Shown here piece after piece: positions 9,252-18,397 of a stretch of 64,000 nucleotides of DNA. Positions within the stretch are counted from its first letter, which is position 1. Each line of letters starts with the position of its first letter. Source of the stretch: Falsiroseomonas bella (lineage in GTDB: Bacteria; Pseudomonadota; Alphaproteobacteria; Acetobacterales; Acetobacteraceae); assembly GCF_003173615.1 (NCBI RefSeq), contig NZ_QGNA01000006.1, positions 248,001 to 312,000 of the forward strand, written 5' to 3'. Position numbers and translations under genes: made by a program. The notes below the pieces were generated by a model. That model did not search any database. It was not told where the DNA came from and saw nothing but the letters and a program-made list of their open reading frames with translations.

Positions 9252-10520
9252 CTAGCCGAGCTTGTCGAGCATCGCCTGGGTGATCAGGCAGATCCCTTTC
9301 TCGGTGCGACGGAAGCGACGCGCATCCTCGACCGGATCCTCGCCGACCACCAGCTCGTCCGGGATTCGCACGCCGCGGTCCACGACGACGTTCTTCAGCC
9401 GCGCGCCGCGCCCGACATCCACATAGGGCAGCAGCACCGCGCCCTCCACGGCCGCGAAGGAATGCATGTGTACGCCGGTGAACAGCAGTGACCGCCGCGC
9501 GCTGGCGCCGGAGAGGATGCAGGCACCCGACACCAGTGACGAAATGGCCTCGCCCCGCCGCCCATCCTCGTCATGCACGAACTTCGCCGGCGGCGTTACC
9601 TCGGCATAAGTCCAGATCGGCCAGTCGCGGTCGAACAGGTCGAGCTGCGGCACGATGTCCGTCAGGTCGATATTGGCTTCCCAATATGCATCGACCGTGC
9701 CGGCGTCGCGCCAATAGGGCGCCGCCTCGGCCGAGGAGCGCACGCAGGAGGCTTCGAAGCGATGCGCCACCGCCTTCCCGTTCGCCACCAGGAAGGGGAT
9801 GATGTCGCGCCCGAAGTCGCGCTGGCTGCCCGGCGTCGCGGCGTCGCGCCGCAACTGGTCGAACAGCAGCTTCGTCTCGAACACGTAGATGCCCATGGAG
9901 GCCAGCGCCATGTGCTCCTGCCCCGGGATGCCGGGCGGGTCCTTCGGCTTCTCGACGAAGGCGATGATGCGGTCCTCGGCGTCCACATGCATCACGCCGA
10001 AGCCCGTCGCTTCCATGCGAGGCACGCTGACGCAGCCCACCGTGACATCGGCGCCGCTTTCCACGTGCTGCGCCAGCATCCGCTCGTAGTCCATCTTGTA
10101 CACGTGGTCGCCCGCGAGGATGACCATGTAGCGCGGCGCGTGGTCCTCGATGATGTCGATGTTCTGGAACACCGCATCGGCGGTGCCCTCGTACCAGGCC
10201 GTCTCGCTGGTGCGCTGGCTGGCGGGCAGGATGTCGAAGCTCTCGTTGCGCTCGGGGCGCAGGAAGTTCCACCCCCGCGTCAGGTGGCGGATCAGGCTGT
10301 GCGCCTTGTACTGCGTCGCCACCGCCACGCGCCGAATGCCGGAATTCACCGCATTCGACAGCGCGAAGTCGATGATGCGCGACTTGCCGCCGAAGAAGAC
10401 GGCCGGCTTGGCGCGCCGGTCGGTCAGCTCCATCAGCCGCGATCCGCGCCCGCCCGCCAGCACGAAGGCCATGGCGCCGCGCGCCAGCGGCGCCGAAGCG
10501 GTGTCAGCCCTGCCTGCCAT
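9252..10520 (-). CDS. glgC: Glucose-1-phosphate adenylyltransferase
   Basis: A 422-residue nucleotidyltransferase making ADP-glucose from glucose-1-phosphate and ATP, normally the committed, allosterically controlled step of bacterial glycogen synthesis. The N-terminal pyrophosphorylase signature [20 protein letters not shown], then [23 protein letters not shown] and [11 protein letters not shown] are present. A left-handed beta-helix-like C-terminus follows. I chose the ATG giving [11 protein letters not shown]; a longer open frame only reads through glgB in another frame. The start lies inside the end of glgB (17-base overlap), and glgA follows after 3 bases. Confidence 0.95.
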   Translation of the reverse strand: MAGRADTASAPLARGAMAFVLAGGRGSRLMELTDRRAKPAVFFGGKSRIIDFALSNAVNSGIRRVAVATQYKAHSLIRHLTRGWNFLRPERNESFDILPASQRTSETAWYEGTADAVFQNIDIIEDHAPRYMVILAGDHVYKMDYERMLAQHVESGADVTVGCVSVPRMEATGFGVMHVDAEDRIIAFVEKPKDPPGIPGQEHMALASMGIYVFETKLLFDQLRRDAATPGSQRDFGRDIIPFLVANGKAVAHRFEASCVRSSAEAAPYWRDAGTVDAYWEANIDLTDIVPQLDLFDRDWPIWTYAEVTPPAKFVHDEDGRRGEAISSLVSGACILSGASARRSLLFTGVHMHSFAAVEGAVLLPYVDVGRGARLKNVVVDRGVRIPDELVVGEDPVEDARRFRRTEKGICLITQAMLDKLG

Positions 10521-12738
10521 CGTCTGCCTCCCGTTCCTTGTCCGCATCATCGGGCACCAGCCAGATGCTGGCCAGCGGCGGCAGCACGACCTCCGCCGAG
10601 GCGGGGGAGCCGTTGTGCGGCACCTCCTCCGCCTGCACGGCGCCCAGATTCCCCATGCCGGAGCCGCCATAGGCGACCGCATCGGTGTTCAGCACCTCCC
10701 GCCAGCGTCCGGCGCGCGGCAGGCCGACGCGCACGGCGTCGCGCGGCATCGGCGTGAAGTTGCACAGCACCGCCACCGGCGGGTCCGCGGCCGCGCCGAA
10801 GCGCAGCCAGCTGAAGCTGGCATGCTCCGCATCGTCGGCTTCGATCCAGCGAAAGCCGCCCATCTCGCCGTCCCGCCGATGCAGTGCCGGTTGCGCGCGG
10901 TAGAGCGCGTTCAGGTCGCGCACCAGCCGCTGCACGCCCTGATGGGGCGCCCACTGCAGCAGGCCCCAGTCGAGTTCCCGCGCTTCCGACCATTCGCGCC
11001 ACTGCGCGATCTCGTTGCCCATGAACAGCAGCTTCTTGCCCGGATGTCCCCACATGAACGCGTAATAGGCGCGCAGCGTGGCGAATCGTTCCCAATCGTC
11101 CACGCTGCGTCCCTGCGGCAGTCGGCCGAGCAGCGATCCCTTGCCATGCACCACCTCGTCATGGCTCAGCGGCAGCACGAAATCCTCGCTGAAGGCATAG
11201 GTGAGCCCGAAGGTCACCAGGTTGTGGTGCCAGCGCCGGTGGATGGGATCGAGCGCCACGTAGCGCAGCGTGTCGTTCATCCATCCCATGTTCCACTTGA
11301 ACCGGAAGCCGAGCCCGCCTTCGGTCGCCGCGCGCGTCACGCCGGGCCAGGAGGTCGCTTCCTCCGCGATCATGGCGGCGCCCGGATGCTCCTCCGCGAC
11401 CTGCGCGTTCACCTGGCGCAGGAAGGCGATGGCCTCCTTGTTGTCGGTGCTGCCATCCGCGTTCGGCGCCCAGTCGCCGGGCGCCCGCCCGTGGTCCAGC
11501 CACACCATGGAGCTGACCGCATCCACCCGCAGCCCGTCGGCATGGAAGCGCTCCAGCCAGTGCAGCGCCGAGGAAGCGAGGAAGGCCGCAACCTCCCGCC
11601 GCCCATAGTCGAACACGGCTGTGCCCCATTCCTTGTGCGATCCGCGCCGCGGATCGGCATGTTCGTAGAGCGGCTGCCCGTCGAAGCGGATCAGCCCATG
11701 CGGATCGCGCGGGAAATGCGCCGGCACCCAGTCCAGGATCACGCCGAGCCCCGCGCGATGCGCCGCATCCACGAAGCGCATCAGCCCGCGCGCATCGCCG
11801 AGCCGCGCGGTGGGCGCGAACATCCCGATCGGCTGGTAGCCCCAGCTCTCATCCAGCGGATGCTCCATCACCGGCAGCAGCTCGAGATGGGTGAAGCCGA
11901 GATCGGCGGCATAGGGCACCAGCGTCTCGGCCAGCTCATCCCAGTCATAGAGGCGCCCATCCGGGTGCCGCCGCCAGGACGCCGCATGCACCTCGTATAT
12001 CGAGATCGGCGCGTTGCGCGCCTGCCTGGCCTCGCGCCGCGACAGGAAATCTGCATCGCCCCAGTCGAACGCCGCTTCCTCTGCGACGAGCGAGGCGGTG
12101 GAGGGCCGAAGTTCCGCAGACAACCCGAAGGGATCGGCCTTCCAGGGCTGCTCCTCGCCCTCCCGCGACAGGATCGCGAATTTGTAGGGCTGCCCGGCAC
12201 CGATCCCGGGGATGAAGATCTCCCACAGGCCGGAATCCACGCGCTTGCGCATCGGGTGGCGCCGCCGGTCCCAATCGTTGAAGCCGGCGACGAGCGCGAC
12301 GCGTTCCGCGTTCGGCGCCCAGACCGCGAAGCGCACCCCCGCCACGCCCTCATGCGTCACGGCGTGCGCGCCGAGCCGCTCATGCAAGCGCCGATGCGTC
12401 CCCTCAATCAGCAGATGATCGTCGAGCGGCCCGAGTGCCGGTCCGAAGCGATAGGGGTCATCGATCTCCCAGGCGCCGCCTGCATTGCGCGCCGCCAGGC
12501 GGTAGGCGAAGGGCAGGGCGCCCGGCACCAACCCCTCGAAGAAGCCCGCATCGTCGCGCCGCTCCAGCGGAAGGCGGCCGGATGCGGTCACCACGTCCAG
12601 GAACTCGGCATGCGGCACGAAGGCGCGCACCACCACACCGCCGGGCGCCCCATGCGGCCCGAGCAGCGCGAAGGGATCCGCATGGCGCGCGGCGAGGAAG
12701 GCGTCGAGCTCCGCCTGTGACGCGCGCCAGGCGGTCAT
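10504..12738 (-). CDS. glgB: 1,4-alpha-glucan branching enzyme
   Basis: A 744-residue GH13 enzyme that introduces alpha-1,6 branches into glycogen. It has the long N-terminal region of proteobacterial GlgB, a CBM48 domain ([16 protein letters not shown] near residue 125), then the catalytic barrel. The nucleophile Asp lies in [10 protein letters not shown], the acid/base Glu in [11 protein letters not shown] and the stabilising Asp in [26 protein letters not shown], typical of branching enzymes, is present. The ATG overlaps the glgP stop by the ATGA arrangement and its own stop lies inside the start of glgC, so expression is coupled both ways. Confidence 0.95.
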   Translation of the reverse strand: MTAWRASQAELDAFLAARHADPFALLGPHGAPGGVVVRAFVPHAEFLDVVTASGRLPLERRDDAGFFEGLVPGALPFAYRLAARNAGGAWEIDDPYRFGPALGPLDDHLLIEGTHRRLHERLGAHAVTHEGVAGVRFAVWAPNAERVALVAGFNDWDRRRHPMRKRVDSGLWEIFIPGIGAGQPYKFAILSREGEEQPWKADPFGLSAELRPSTASLVAEEAAFDWGDADFLSRREARQARNAPISIYEVHAASWRRHPDGRLYDWDELAETLVPYAADLGFTHLELLPVMEHPLDESWGYQPIGMFAPTARLGDARGLMRFVDAAHRAGLGVILDWVPAHFPRDPHGLIRFDGQPLYEHADPRRGSHKEWGTAVFDYGRREVAAFLASSALHWLERFHADGLRVDAVSSMVWLDHGRAPGDWAPNADGSTDNKEAIAFLRQVNAQVAEEHPGAAMIAEEATSWPGVTRAATEGGLGFRFKWNMGWMNDTLRYVALDPIHRRWHHNLVTFGLTYAFSEDFVLPLSHDEVVHGKGSLLGRLPQGRSVDDWERFATLRAYYAFMWGHPGKKLLFMGNEIAQWREWSEARELDWGLLQWAPHQGVQRLVRDLNALYRAQPALHRRDGEMGGFRWIEADDAEHASFSWLRFGAAADPPVAVLCNFTPMPRDAVRVGLPRAGRWREVLNTDAVAYGGSGMGNLGAVQAEEVPHNGSPASAEVVLPPLASIWLVPDDADKEREADDGRQG

Positions 12739-15203
12739 CCGCGCCGCACCGGGACGTTCCAGATCTCCTCCGCATACTCCGCGATCGCGCGGTCGGAGGA
12801 GAACCAGCCGACATTCGCGGTGTTCAGCACCGCCGACCGCCACCACCGGTCCGGCTCGCGCCAGCGCGCATCGACGTCGCGCTGCGCGGTGAAGTAGCTG
12901 TCGAAGTCGGCGGCGACCATGAACCAGTCGTCGCCACGCAGCCCCGCCACCAGCTCCTTGTAGCGGTCGGGATCGTCCGGCGAGAACACGCCCTTCTCGA
13001 TCTGCTCCAGCGCCTCCTCCAGCCGGCGGGACCGCGAGACCGCGCTTTCGCCGCGCCAGCCCTTTCCGCGGTGCTCCGCAACCTCCTCCGTCGTCAGCCC
13101 GAAGATGAAGATGTTCTCGTCGCCGACATGCTCCTTGATCTCGACATTCGCGCCGTCGAGCGTGCCGATCGTCAGCGCGCCGTTCAGCGCGAACTTCATG
13201 TTGCCGGTGCCGGACGCCTCCATCCCCGCCGTCGAGATCTGTTCGGAGAGATCGGCCGCCGGTACGATCAGCTCCGCGAGCGAGACGTTGTAGTTCGGCA
13301 GGAACACGACCTTCAGCAGGTTGCGCACCGTGGGATCGCTGTTGACCACGCGCGCCACGTCATGCGCCAGCTTGATGATCAGCTTCGCGCGGTGGTAGCT
13401 CGCCGCCGCCTTGCCGGCCAGGATCTTCACCCGCGGCACCCAGCTGCGCGTGGGCTGGCTGCGGATCTCGTCGTACAGCGCAACCGCCTCCAGCACGTTC
13501 AGCAGCTGGCGCTTGTACTCGTGGATTCGCTTGATCTGCACGTCGAAGATCGCGCGCGTGTCGAGCTGCAGGTACAGGCGCTCCTTCACCAGCTTCGCCA
13601 GCGCTTCCTTGTTGGCCCGCTTGACGGCCGCGAAGCGCTCGCGGAAGGCCGCGTCATCCGCCAGCGGCCGCAGCTTCTCCAGCGCCTTCTCGTCGTCCAG
13701 CACGGCGGGCCCGACCGCCTCCACCAGCAGCGATGTCAGCGCCGGATTGGACTGCTGCAGCCACCGGCGGAAGGTGATCCCGTTGGTCTTGTTGGTGATC
13801 CGCCCCGGCGCGATCCGGTTGAAGTCCGAGAACACGGTCTTCTTCAGCAGATCGGAGTGCAGCGCCGAGACGCCGTTGACCTTGTGCGAGCCGACGAAGG
13901 CCAGGTGCCCCATCCGCACGCGCCGCCCATGCCCTTCCTCGATCAGCGACACGGCCGAGAGCAGCGCGTCGTTGCCCGGAAAGCGTTGGCGCACATCGTC
14001 CAGATGCAGCGCGTTGATCAGGTAGATCAGCTGCATGTGCCGCGGCAAAAGCCGCTCCATCAGCGGCACCGGCCAGCTTTCCAGCGCCTCGGGCAGCAGG
14101 GTGTGGTTGGTGTAGGCGATGGTGCCGCGGGTCGCCTGCCAGGCCTCGTCCCAGGGCAGGTCGTGCAGATCGATCAGGATGCGCATCAGCTCCGCCACCG
14201 CGATCGCCGGATGCGTGTCGTTCAGCTGCACCGCCACGCGCTCGGGCAGGCTGCGCAGGTCGCCATGCACGCGCAGATGCCGTCGCACCAAATCCTGCAG
14301 CGCTGCCGAGGTGAAGAAGTACTCCTGCCGCAGCCGCAGCTCCTGCCCCGCCGGCGTCTCGTCCGACGGATAGAGCAGCTTGGAGATGCTCTCCTGCCGC
14401 ACCTGCTCGGCGAGCGCGCCCAGGAAATCGCCCCGGTTGAAGGCGTCGAGGCGCAGCGGATCGGCGGCGCGAGCCGACCACAGGCGCAGCGTGTTCACAT
14501 GGCTGCCGCGCCAGCCGACGATCGGCGTGTCATAGGCCACCGCCTGCACCGTCTCGGCCGGCTTCCAGACATGGCGCACCCGCGCCTCGCTGATCGGCAC
14601 CGCCTCCACCGTGCCGCCGAAGCCGATCTCATGCGCGATCTCGGGGCGCGCGAATTCCCATGGATTGCCGAAGTCCAGCCAGGTCTCGGGGTATTCGCGC
14701 TGTTTTCCGTCGCGGATCAGCTGGCGGAACAGCCCGTGGTCGTAGCGGATTCCGTAGCCGAAGGCGGGAATGGAGAGCGTCGCCATGCTTTCCATGAAGC
14801 AGGCCGCGAGCCGCCCCAGGCCGCCATTGCCCAGCGCCGCATCGGGCTCTGCCTCCCGCAGCGCCTCGAAGGAGACGCCGAGATCCTCGAGCGCCGCCTT
14901 CACCTCGTCCATCAGCAGCAGGTTGGAGACGTTGTCCCGCAGCAGCCGCCCGATCAGGAATTCCAGGCTGAGGTAATAGACCTGCTTCGCGCCAACCTCG
15001 TAGCTGGCGCGGGTCTGGTCGATCCAGCGGTCCACGATCCGGTCGCGCACCGCCAGCGCGGTCGCGATGAACCAGTCGCGGTCGCGCGCGCCGAGCCGGC
15101 TCTTGCCCAGGTCGTAGGTGAGCTTGTGCAGGATCGCATTGCGCAGCGGCCGGGCCTCTGCGCCGGGCTCGGCCGTGGCGACCTTGGGCGGCGTGGTGTC
15201 CAT
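12735..15203 (-). CDS. glgP: Glycogen/starch/alpha-glucan phosphorylase
   Basis: An 822-residue GT35 pyridoxal-phosphate enzyme that releases glucose-1-phosphate from non-reducing ends of glycogen. The phosphorylase hallmark around SGTGNMKFALNGALTIGT (about residue 650-675) includes the PLP lysine, and YYLSLEFLIGRLLRDN and LGNGGLGRLAACFMES are seen in the N-terminal half. It is the first gene of the operon whose downstream members are glgB, glgC, glgA and glgX-malQ, so degradation and synthesis genes share one transcript. A 136-base gap separates its start from the glucokinase stop. I see no clear promoter there, so the operon may begin in this gap or further upstream. Confidence 0.95.
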   Translation of the reverse strand: MDTTPPKVATAEPGAEARPLRNAILHKLTYDLGKSRLGARDRDWFIATALAVRDRIVDRWIDQTRASYEVGAKQVYYLSLEFLIGRLLRDNVSNLLLMDEVKAALEDLGVSFEALREAEPDAALGNGGLGRLAACFMESMATLSIPAFGYGIRYDHGLFRQLIRDGKQREYPETWLDFGNPWEFARPEIAHEIGFGGTVEAVPISEARVRHVWKPAETVQAVAYDTPIVGWRGSHVNTLRLWSARAADPLRLDAFNRGDFLGALAEQVRQESISKLLYPSDETPAGQELRLRQEYFFTSAALQDLVRRHLRVHGDLRSLPERVAVQLNDTHPAIAVAELMRILIDLHDLPWDEAWQATRGTIAYTNHTLLPEALESWPVPLMERLLPRHMQLIYLINALHLDDVRQRFPGNDALLSAVSLIEEGHGRRVRMGHLAFVGSHKVNGVSALHSDLLKKTVFSDFNRIAPGRITNKTNGITFRRWLQQSNPALTSLLVEAVGPAVLDDEKALEKLRPLADDAAFRERFAAVKRANKEALAKLVKERLYLQLDTRAIFDVQIKRIHEYKRQLLNVLEAVALYDEIRSQPTRSWVPRVKILAGKAAASYHRAKLIIKLAHDVARVVNSDPTVRNLLKVVFLPNYNVSLAELIVPAADLSEQISTAGMEASGTGNMKFALNGALTIGTLDGANVEIKEHVGDENIFIFGLTTEEVAEHRGKGWRGESAVSRSRRLEEALEQIEKGVFSPDDPDRYKELVAGLRGDDWFMVAADFDSYFTAQRDVDARWREPDRWWRSAVLNTANVGWFSSDRAIAEYAEEIWNVPVRRG

Positions 15204-15339
15204 CGTGCTCCCGGTTCCTTTCGGCGGTTTGTGCCGGACTGCGCCTCCCCCGCGGCGTCGCTGCGCCTTGCAGTCCTATGTGCCCGAGGGACTGCGCGAT
15301 TAGAAGCTTCGGCTCAGTGGTTCGTGAGCGCCTGGCGGC

Positions 15340-16290
15340 TCACGGCTCCGTCAGCCGGGCCAGCGCGGCGAGCCCGAGGAAGGCGGGGGCGGGGTGAATG
15401 ACGAGCGCGAGGGGGATGCGTGCCATCCAGCCTTCCATTGGCGCCTTGGCCGCGAAGCGGGTGCGGAAGGCGGTCTTGTCCAGCTGTCCGGCAAGCCGCG
15501 GCAGGATGCCGCCCGAGAGAAACACGCCGCCGCGCGCCCCCCAGGCCAGCGCCAGGTCGCCTGCTGTCCCCGCCAGGAAGCCGAGGAACAGGTCCACCGT
15601 CTCGCCCGCGACCGGGCAGGTTTCGGCGGCGGCCAGGATCTCCGGGGCATCGCGCGCCGGCACCGCGGCCGCTCGCAGCCCGGCCACGACGGCATGCAGG
15701 TTGGCGAGCCCGCGGCCCGAAAGGGCCTCCTCCGCTCCGGCCCGGCCGACGAGGCGGCGGAGCCCCGCCACCACCGCATCCTCCCGCGCATCGGTCGGCG
15801 CCAGGCCGATATGCCCGCCCTCGGTCGGTACCGCCGTCCCGCTCTCCGGCAGGAAGCCGGCGACGCCGAGCCCGGTGCCCGCGCCCAGCACCAGCATGGG
15901 CGCGCCCGGCATGCGCACCCCTGTCCCGATCGGGAGCAGGTCGGACGCGCCGAGCCAGGGCAGGGCATGGGCCTGCGCCAGGAAATCATTGACCAGGCGC
16001 ACCCGGCGGAAGCCGAAGCGTGCCGCGAGCGCCGTGGAGGAGACCTGCCAGGCCGCATTGGTCAGCCGCACCGGTTCGTCCAGCACCGGCCCGGCGAGCG
16101 CCAGCACCGCCCGGTCCACGCCGCCTTCGGGGGCGAGCGCGGCCAGGGCCGTGGCGACGGCGTCCTCCACCGTCGCGAAGCCGGCGACCGGCAGCACCAG
16201 GGGCGGGCCGTGCGCCGCCCCTTCCATCAGGGCGAAGCGCGCGTTCGTACCGCCGATATCGGCCAGCAGCGCCTTCAGCGGCCGGGCCAC
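15340..16290 (-). CDS. glk: Glucokinase
   Basis: A 316-residue bacterial glucokinase (Glk, not ROK type) that phosphorylates glucose to glucose-6-phosphate. The ATP-binding phosphate-1 motif DIGGTNARFALM lies at the N-terminus, LVNDFLAQAHALPW near residue 100, VLGAGTGLGVAGFLP near residue 130, and the glucose-contacting PTEGGHIGLAP near residue 155. It starts with GTG. A short inverted repeat (GTGAGC at 15324-15329, GCTCAC at 15338-15343) straddles the stop and may attenuate transcription into glgP. Placement just upstream of the glycogen operon fits use of free glucose released by GlgX/MalQ. The start is 30 bases after the small cytochrome stop. Confidence 0.9.
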   Translation of the reverse strand: MARPLKALLADIGGTNARFALMEGAAHGPPLVLPVAGFATVEDAVATALAALAPEGGVDRAVLALAGPVLDEPVRLTNAAWQVSSTALAARFGFRRVRLVNDFLAQAHALPWLGASDLLPIGTGVRMPGAPMLVLGAGTGLGVAGFLPESGTAVPTEGGHIGLAPTDAREDAVVAGLRRLVGRAGAEEALSGRGLANLHAVVAGLRAAAVPARDAPEILAAAETCPVAGETVDLFLGFLAGTAGDLALAWGARGGVFLSGGILPRLAGQLDKTAFRTRFAAKAPMEGWMARIPLALVIHPAPAFLGLAALARLTEP

Positions 16291-16320
16291 CCGATCAGGC
16301 TTCCGCCCGGCCGGCCGCGC

Positions 16321-16629
16321 TCACTGCGCGCCGCCCTGCGCCTTCACATAGGCCGCCAGGTCCTGCGCCTGGCGCAGCGTCAGCCCGTGGTCCGGCATCC
16401 CGGCATGCGGCGTGCGGAGGAAGGTCGCGATCGCTTCCTCCGTCCGGCCCGGCCGCGCGGCGATCACGTGGAAGGCCGGCACGGCATCGGTCACCGGTCC
16501 CGGCCCGCCGCGGGCGATCAGGTGGCAACTCGCGCACCACTGCTCGGCCAGCCGCCGCCCTTCGGCGGGATCGGCCGCCTGCGCGGCGATCGGCATGGCC
16601 AGAACCAGCAGCGGCAACATCCAGCGCAT
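16321..16629 (-). CDS. Small class I c-type cytochrome, periplasmic
   Basis: A 102-residue protein with a cleavable Sec signal peptide (hydrophobic residues 4-18, cleavage near AQA-AD) and one covalent haem site, C32-A-S-C35-H36. The probable axial methionine is Met78 in HAGMPDHGLT, followed by a C-terminal helix (QAQDLAAYVKAQ). That is the layout of a minimal class I cytochrome c acting as a periplasmic electron carrier. It lies between an SDR dehydrogenase (stop 13 bases upstream) and glucokinase (30 bases downstream), all on one strand. A donor or acceptor enzyme is not obvious nearby, although the SDR genes may be metabolically linked. Confidence 0.85.
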   Translation of the reverse strand: MRWMLPLLVLAMPIAAQAADPAEGRRLAEQWCASCHLIARGGPGPVTDAVPAFHVIAARPGRTEEAIATFLRTPHAGMPDHGLTLRQAQDLAAYVKAQGGAQ

Positions 16630-16642
16630 GCAAGAACCCTTT

Positions 16643-17395
16643 CTAGTAGGTGGCGCGACCGCCCGAGATGTCGAACACCGCGCCCGTCGAGAAGGAGCAG
16701 TCCGGGCTGGCGAGCCAGCAGATGAGGGAGGCGATCTCCTCCACCTCCACGAAACGCCCCATCGGGATCTTCGACAGCATGAAGGCGATATGCTGCTCCG
16801 TCATCTGGTCGAAGATGTCGGTCTTGGCGGCGGCCGGCGTCACGCAGTTCACCAGCACGCCCTTCTGCGCCAGCTCCTTCGCCAGCGACTTGGTGTAGCC
16901 GATGAGCCCCGCCTTGGAGGCGCTGTAATGCGCCGCGTTCGGGTTGCCTTCCTTCCCGGCCACCGAGGCGACGTTCACCACGCGCCCCCATCCGTTCTTC
17001 AGCAGATGCGGCACCACGGCGGAGGCAACGATGAAGGGGGCGTTGAGGTTCACCTCCACCACGCGTCGCCACTGCGCCACCGGGATCTCCCAGCTCGGCG
17101 CATTCCCGCCGGTGATGCCGGCATTGTTCACCAGGATGTCGAGCTTGCCGTGCGCCGCCACCGTCTTCGCCGTGGCCTCGGCGACGGCGACCTCGTCCGA
17201 GAGGTCGAGCACCTGCGCCGTCACCGTCCCGTCGGCCGCCAGCGCCGCACGGCTTTCCTCGGCCTTCGCCGCATCCATGTCCCAGATCGAGACGGCGGCG
17301 CCCGAGGCCACCATGCGCCGCGCCACCGCGAGCCCGATGCCGCGCGCCCCGCCGGTCACGATCGCGACCCGGCCGGCGAGATCCAGCCTGTTCAT
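16643..17395 (-). CDS. SDR-family NAD(P)-dependent oxidoreductase (FabG-like)
   Basis: A 250-residue classical short-chain dehydrogenase. The cofactor loop TGGARGIG is near residue 14, the adenine-pocket NNAGI near residue 88, and the catalytic Ser and Y-x-x-x-K appear in NVASVAGKEGNPNAAHYSASK. The first acidic residue after the second strand (WDMDAAKAEE) suggests NAD rather than NADP. Start: ATG giving MNRLDLAGR; the longer open frame is antisense-like reading through the neighbouring gene. It ends 13 bases before the cytochrome. Substrate unknown: families with this sequence range from 3-oxoacyl reductases to sugar and polyol dehydrogenases. Confidence 0.85.
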   Translation of the reverse strand: MNRLDLAGRVAIVTGGARGIGLAVARRMVASGAAVSIWDMDAAKAEESRAALAADGTVTAQVLDLSDEVAVAEATAKTVAAHGKLDILVNNAGITGGNAPSWEIPVAQWRRVVEVNLNAPFIVASAVVPHLLKNGWGRVVNVASVAGKEGNPNAAHYSASKAGLIGYTKSLAKELAQKGVLVNCVTPAAAKTDIFDQMTEQHIAFMLSKIPMGRFVEVEEIASLICWLASPDCSFSTGAVFDISGGRATY

Positions 17396-17487
17396 GTGTG
17401 TTCTCCCATGCGATTCACGCCTGCGGTGCTCGCCGCCCCGCGGGCGTCTGCGCCCTCCGGCGACCGCATCGGCGCGTGCTCCTCCGC

Positions 17488-18231
17488 TCAGCCGCGCCCG
17501 ACGAAGGGCATCTTGGTCGCCATGATGGTCATGGTCAGCACATTGGTCTCGAGCGTCCAGTCCGCCATCTGCGCCACCGCGCGGCCGACATGCGCCACGT
17601 CCATCAGCGGCTCCGCCTTGATGGACCAGTCCGCCTGCGGCACGCCGCGCGCCATCCGCTCCGCCATGGCGGTCATCGCGTTGCCGATGTCGATCTGCCC
17701 CACCGCGATGTCGAAGCGGCGCCCGTCCAGGTTCATGGACTTCGTCAGCCCCGTCACCGCGTGCTTCGTCGCGGTGTAGGGCGCGCTGCCCGGCCGCGGC
17801 GCATGCGCGCTGATCGAGCCGTTGTTGATGATCCGCCCGCCCTGCGGCGACTGCTCCTTCATCATCCGGAAGGCGGCGTTGCCGCAGAGGAACATCCCGT
17901 CCAGGTTGACCGCGACCACCGAGCGCCACTGCGCCCAGGTAAGCTCCTCGAAGGGCGTGCCGGGCACGTTGGTGCCGGCGTTGTTGAACAGCATGTCGAG
18001 GCGCCCGAACTCCGCCTTCAGCTTCGCGAAGGCCGCCTCGACCGAGGCCGGGTCGCTGACATCGGCCGGCAGCGCCAGGGTGCGCGCGGTGCCGCAGAGG
18101 CCTGCCGTTTCCGCGAGCATCTCCGCCCGCCGCCCGAGCAGACCCACCGCCCAGCCGGCCTCCGCCAGCGCCACCGCCGCGGCGCGCCCGACGCCAGAAC
18201 CCGCACCGGTGACCAGCGCATACCTCGCCAT
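17488..18231 (-). CDS. SDR-family oxidoreductase
   Basis: A 247-residue short-chain dehydrogenase with cofactor loop [12 protein letters not shown] near residue 83 and catalytic residues in [21 protein letters not shown]. It is upstream of a second SDR, separated by 92 bases. I chose the ATG giving MARYALVTG because it puts the Rossmann strand at the usual distance and has an AAGGCTT-like ribosome site; upstream extension lacks any homologous content. The gene is divergent from the large transglutaminase gene across 166 bases. The substrate cannot be inferred. Confidence 0.83.
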   Translation of the reverse strand: MARYALVTGAGSGVGRAAAVALAEAGWAVGLLGRRAEMLAETAGLCGTARTLALPADVSDPASVEAAFAKLKAEFGRLDMLFNNAGTNVPGTPFEELTWAQWRSVVAVNLDGMFLCGNAAFRMMKEQSPQGGRIINNGSISAHAPRPGSAPYTATKHAVTGLTKSMNLDGRRFDIAVGQIDIGNAMTAMAERMARGVPQADWSIKAEPLMDVAHVGRAVAQMADWTLETNVLTMTIMATKMPFVGRG

Positions 18232-18397
18232 GAAGCCTTTCCTCGTTCCGTGTGAGACTTGGCGCGAAGGTGCGCCGCGACCGGTTCCCTGTCCAGGCGC
18301 ATCCCTGGCATGCCGCTTGCCGTCACCGTTCCGCCCTTGCCGCCGATGGCGCTCCAATGGGATAGCGAACCGAACTCCCCGGGATCTCCCTGCAGCC

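Noticed and set aside
15324-15343. Hairpin at the glk stop as a true terminator
   Set aside because: Only a 6-bp stem with an 8-base loop and no U-tract, too weak to list on its own; mentioned under glk.
12435-15401. 988-residue plus-strand open frame opposite glgP
   Set aside because: Antisense shadow of an unmistakable glycogen phosphorylase; no motifs of its own.
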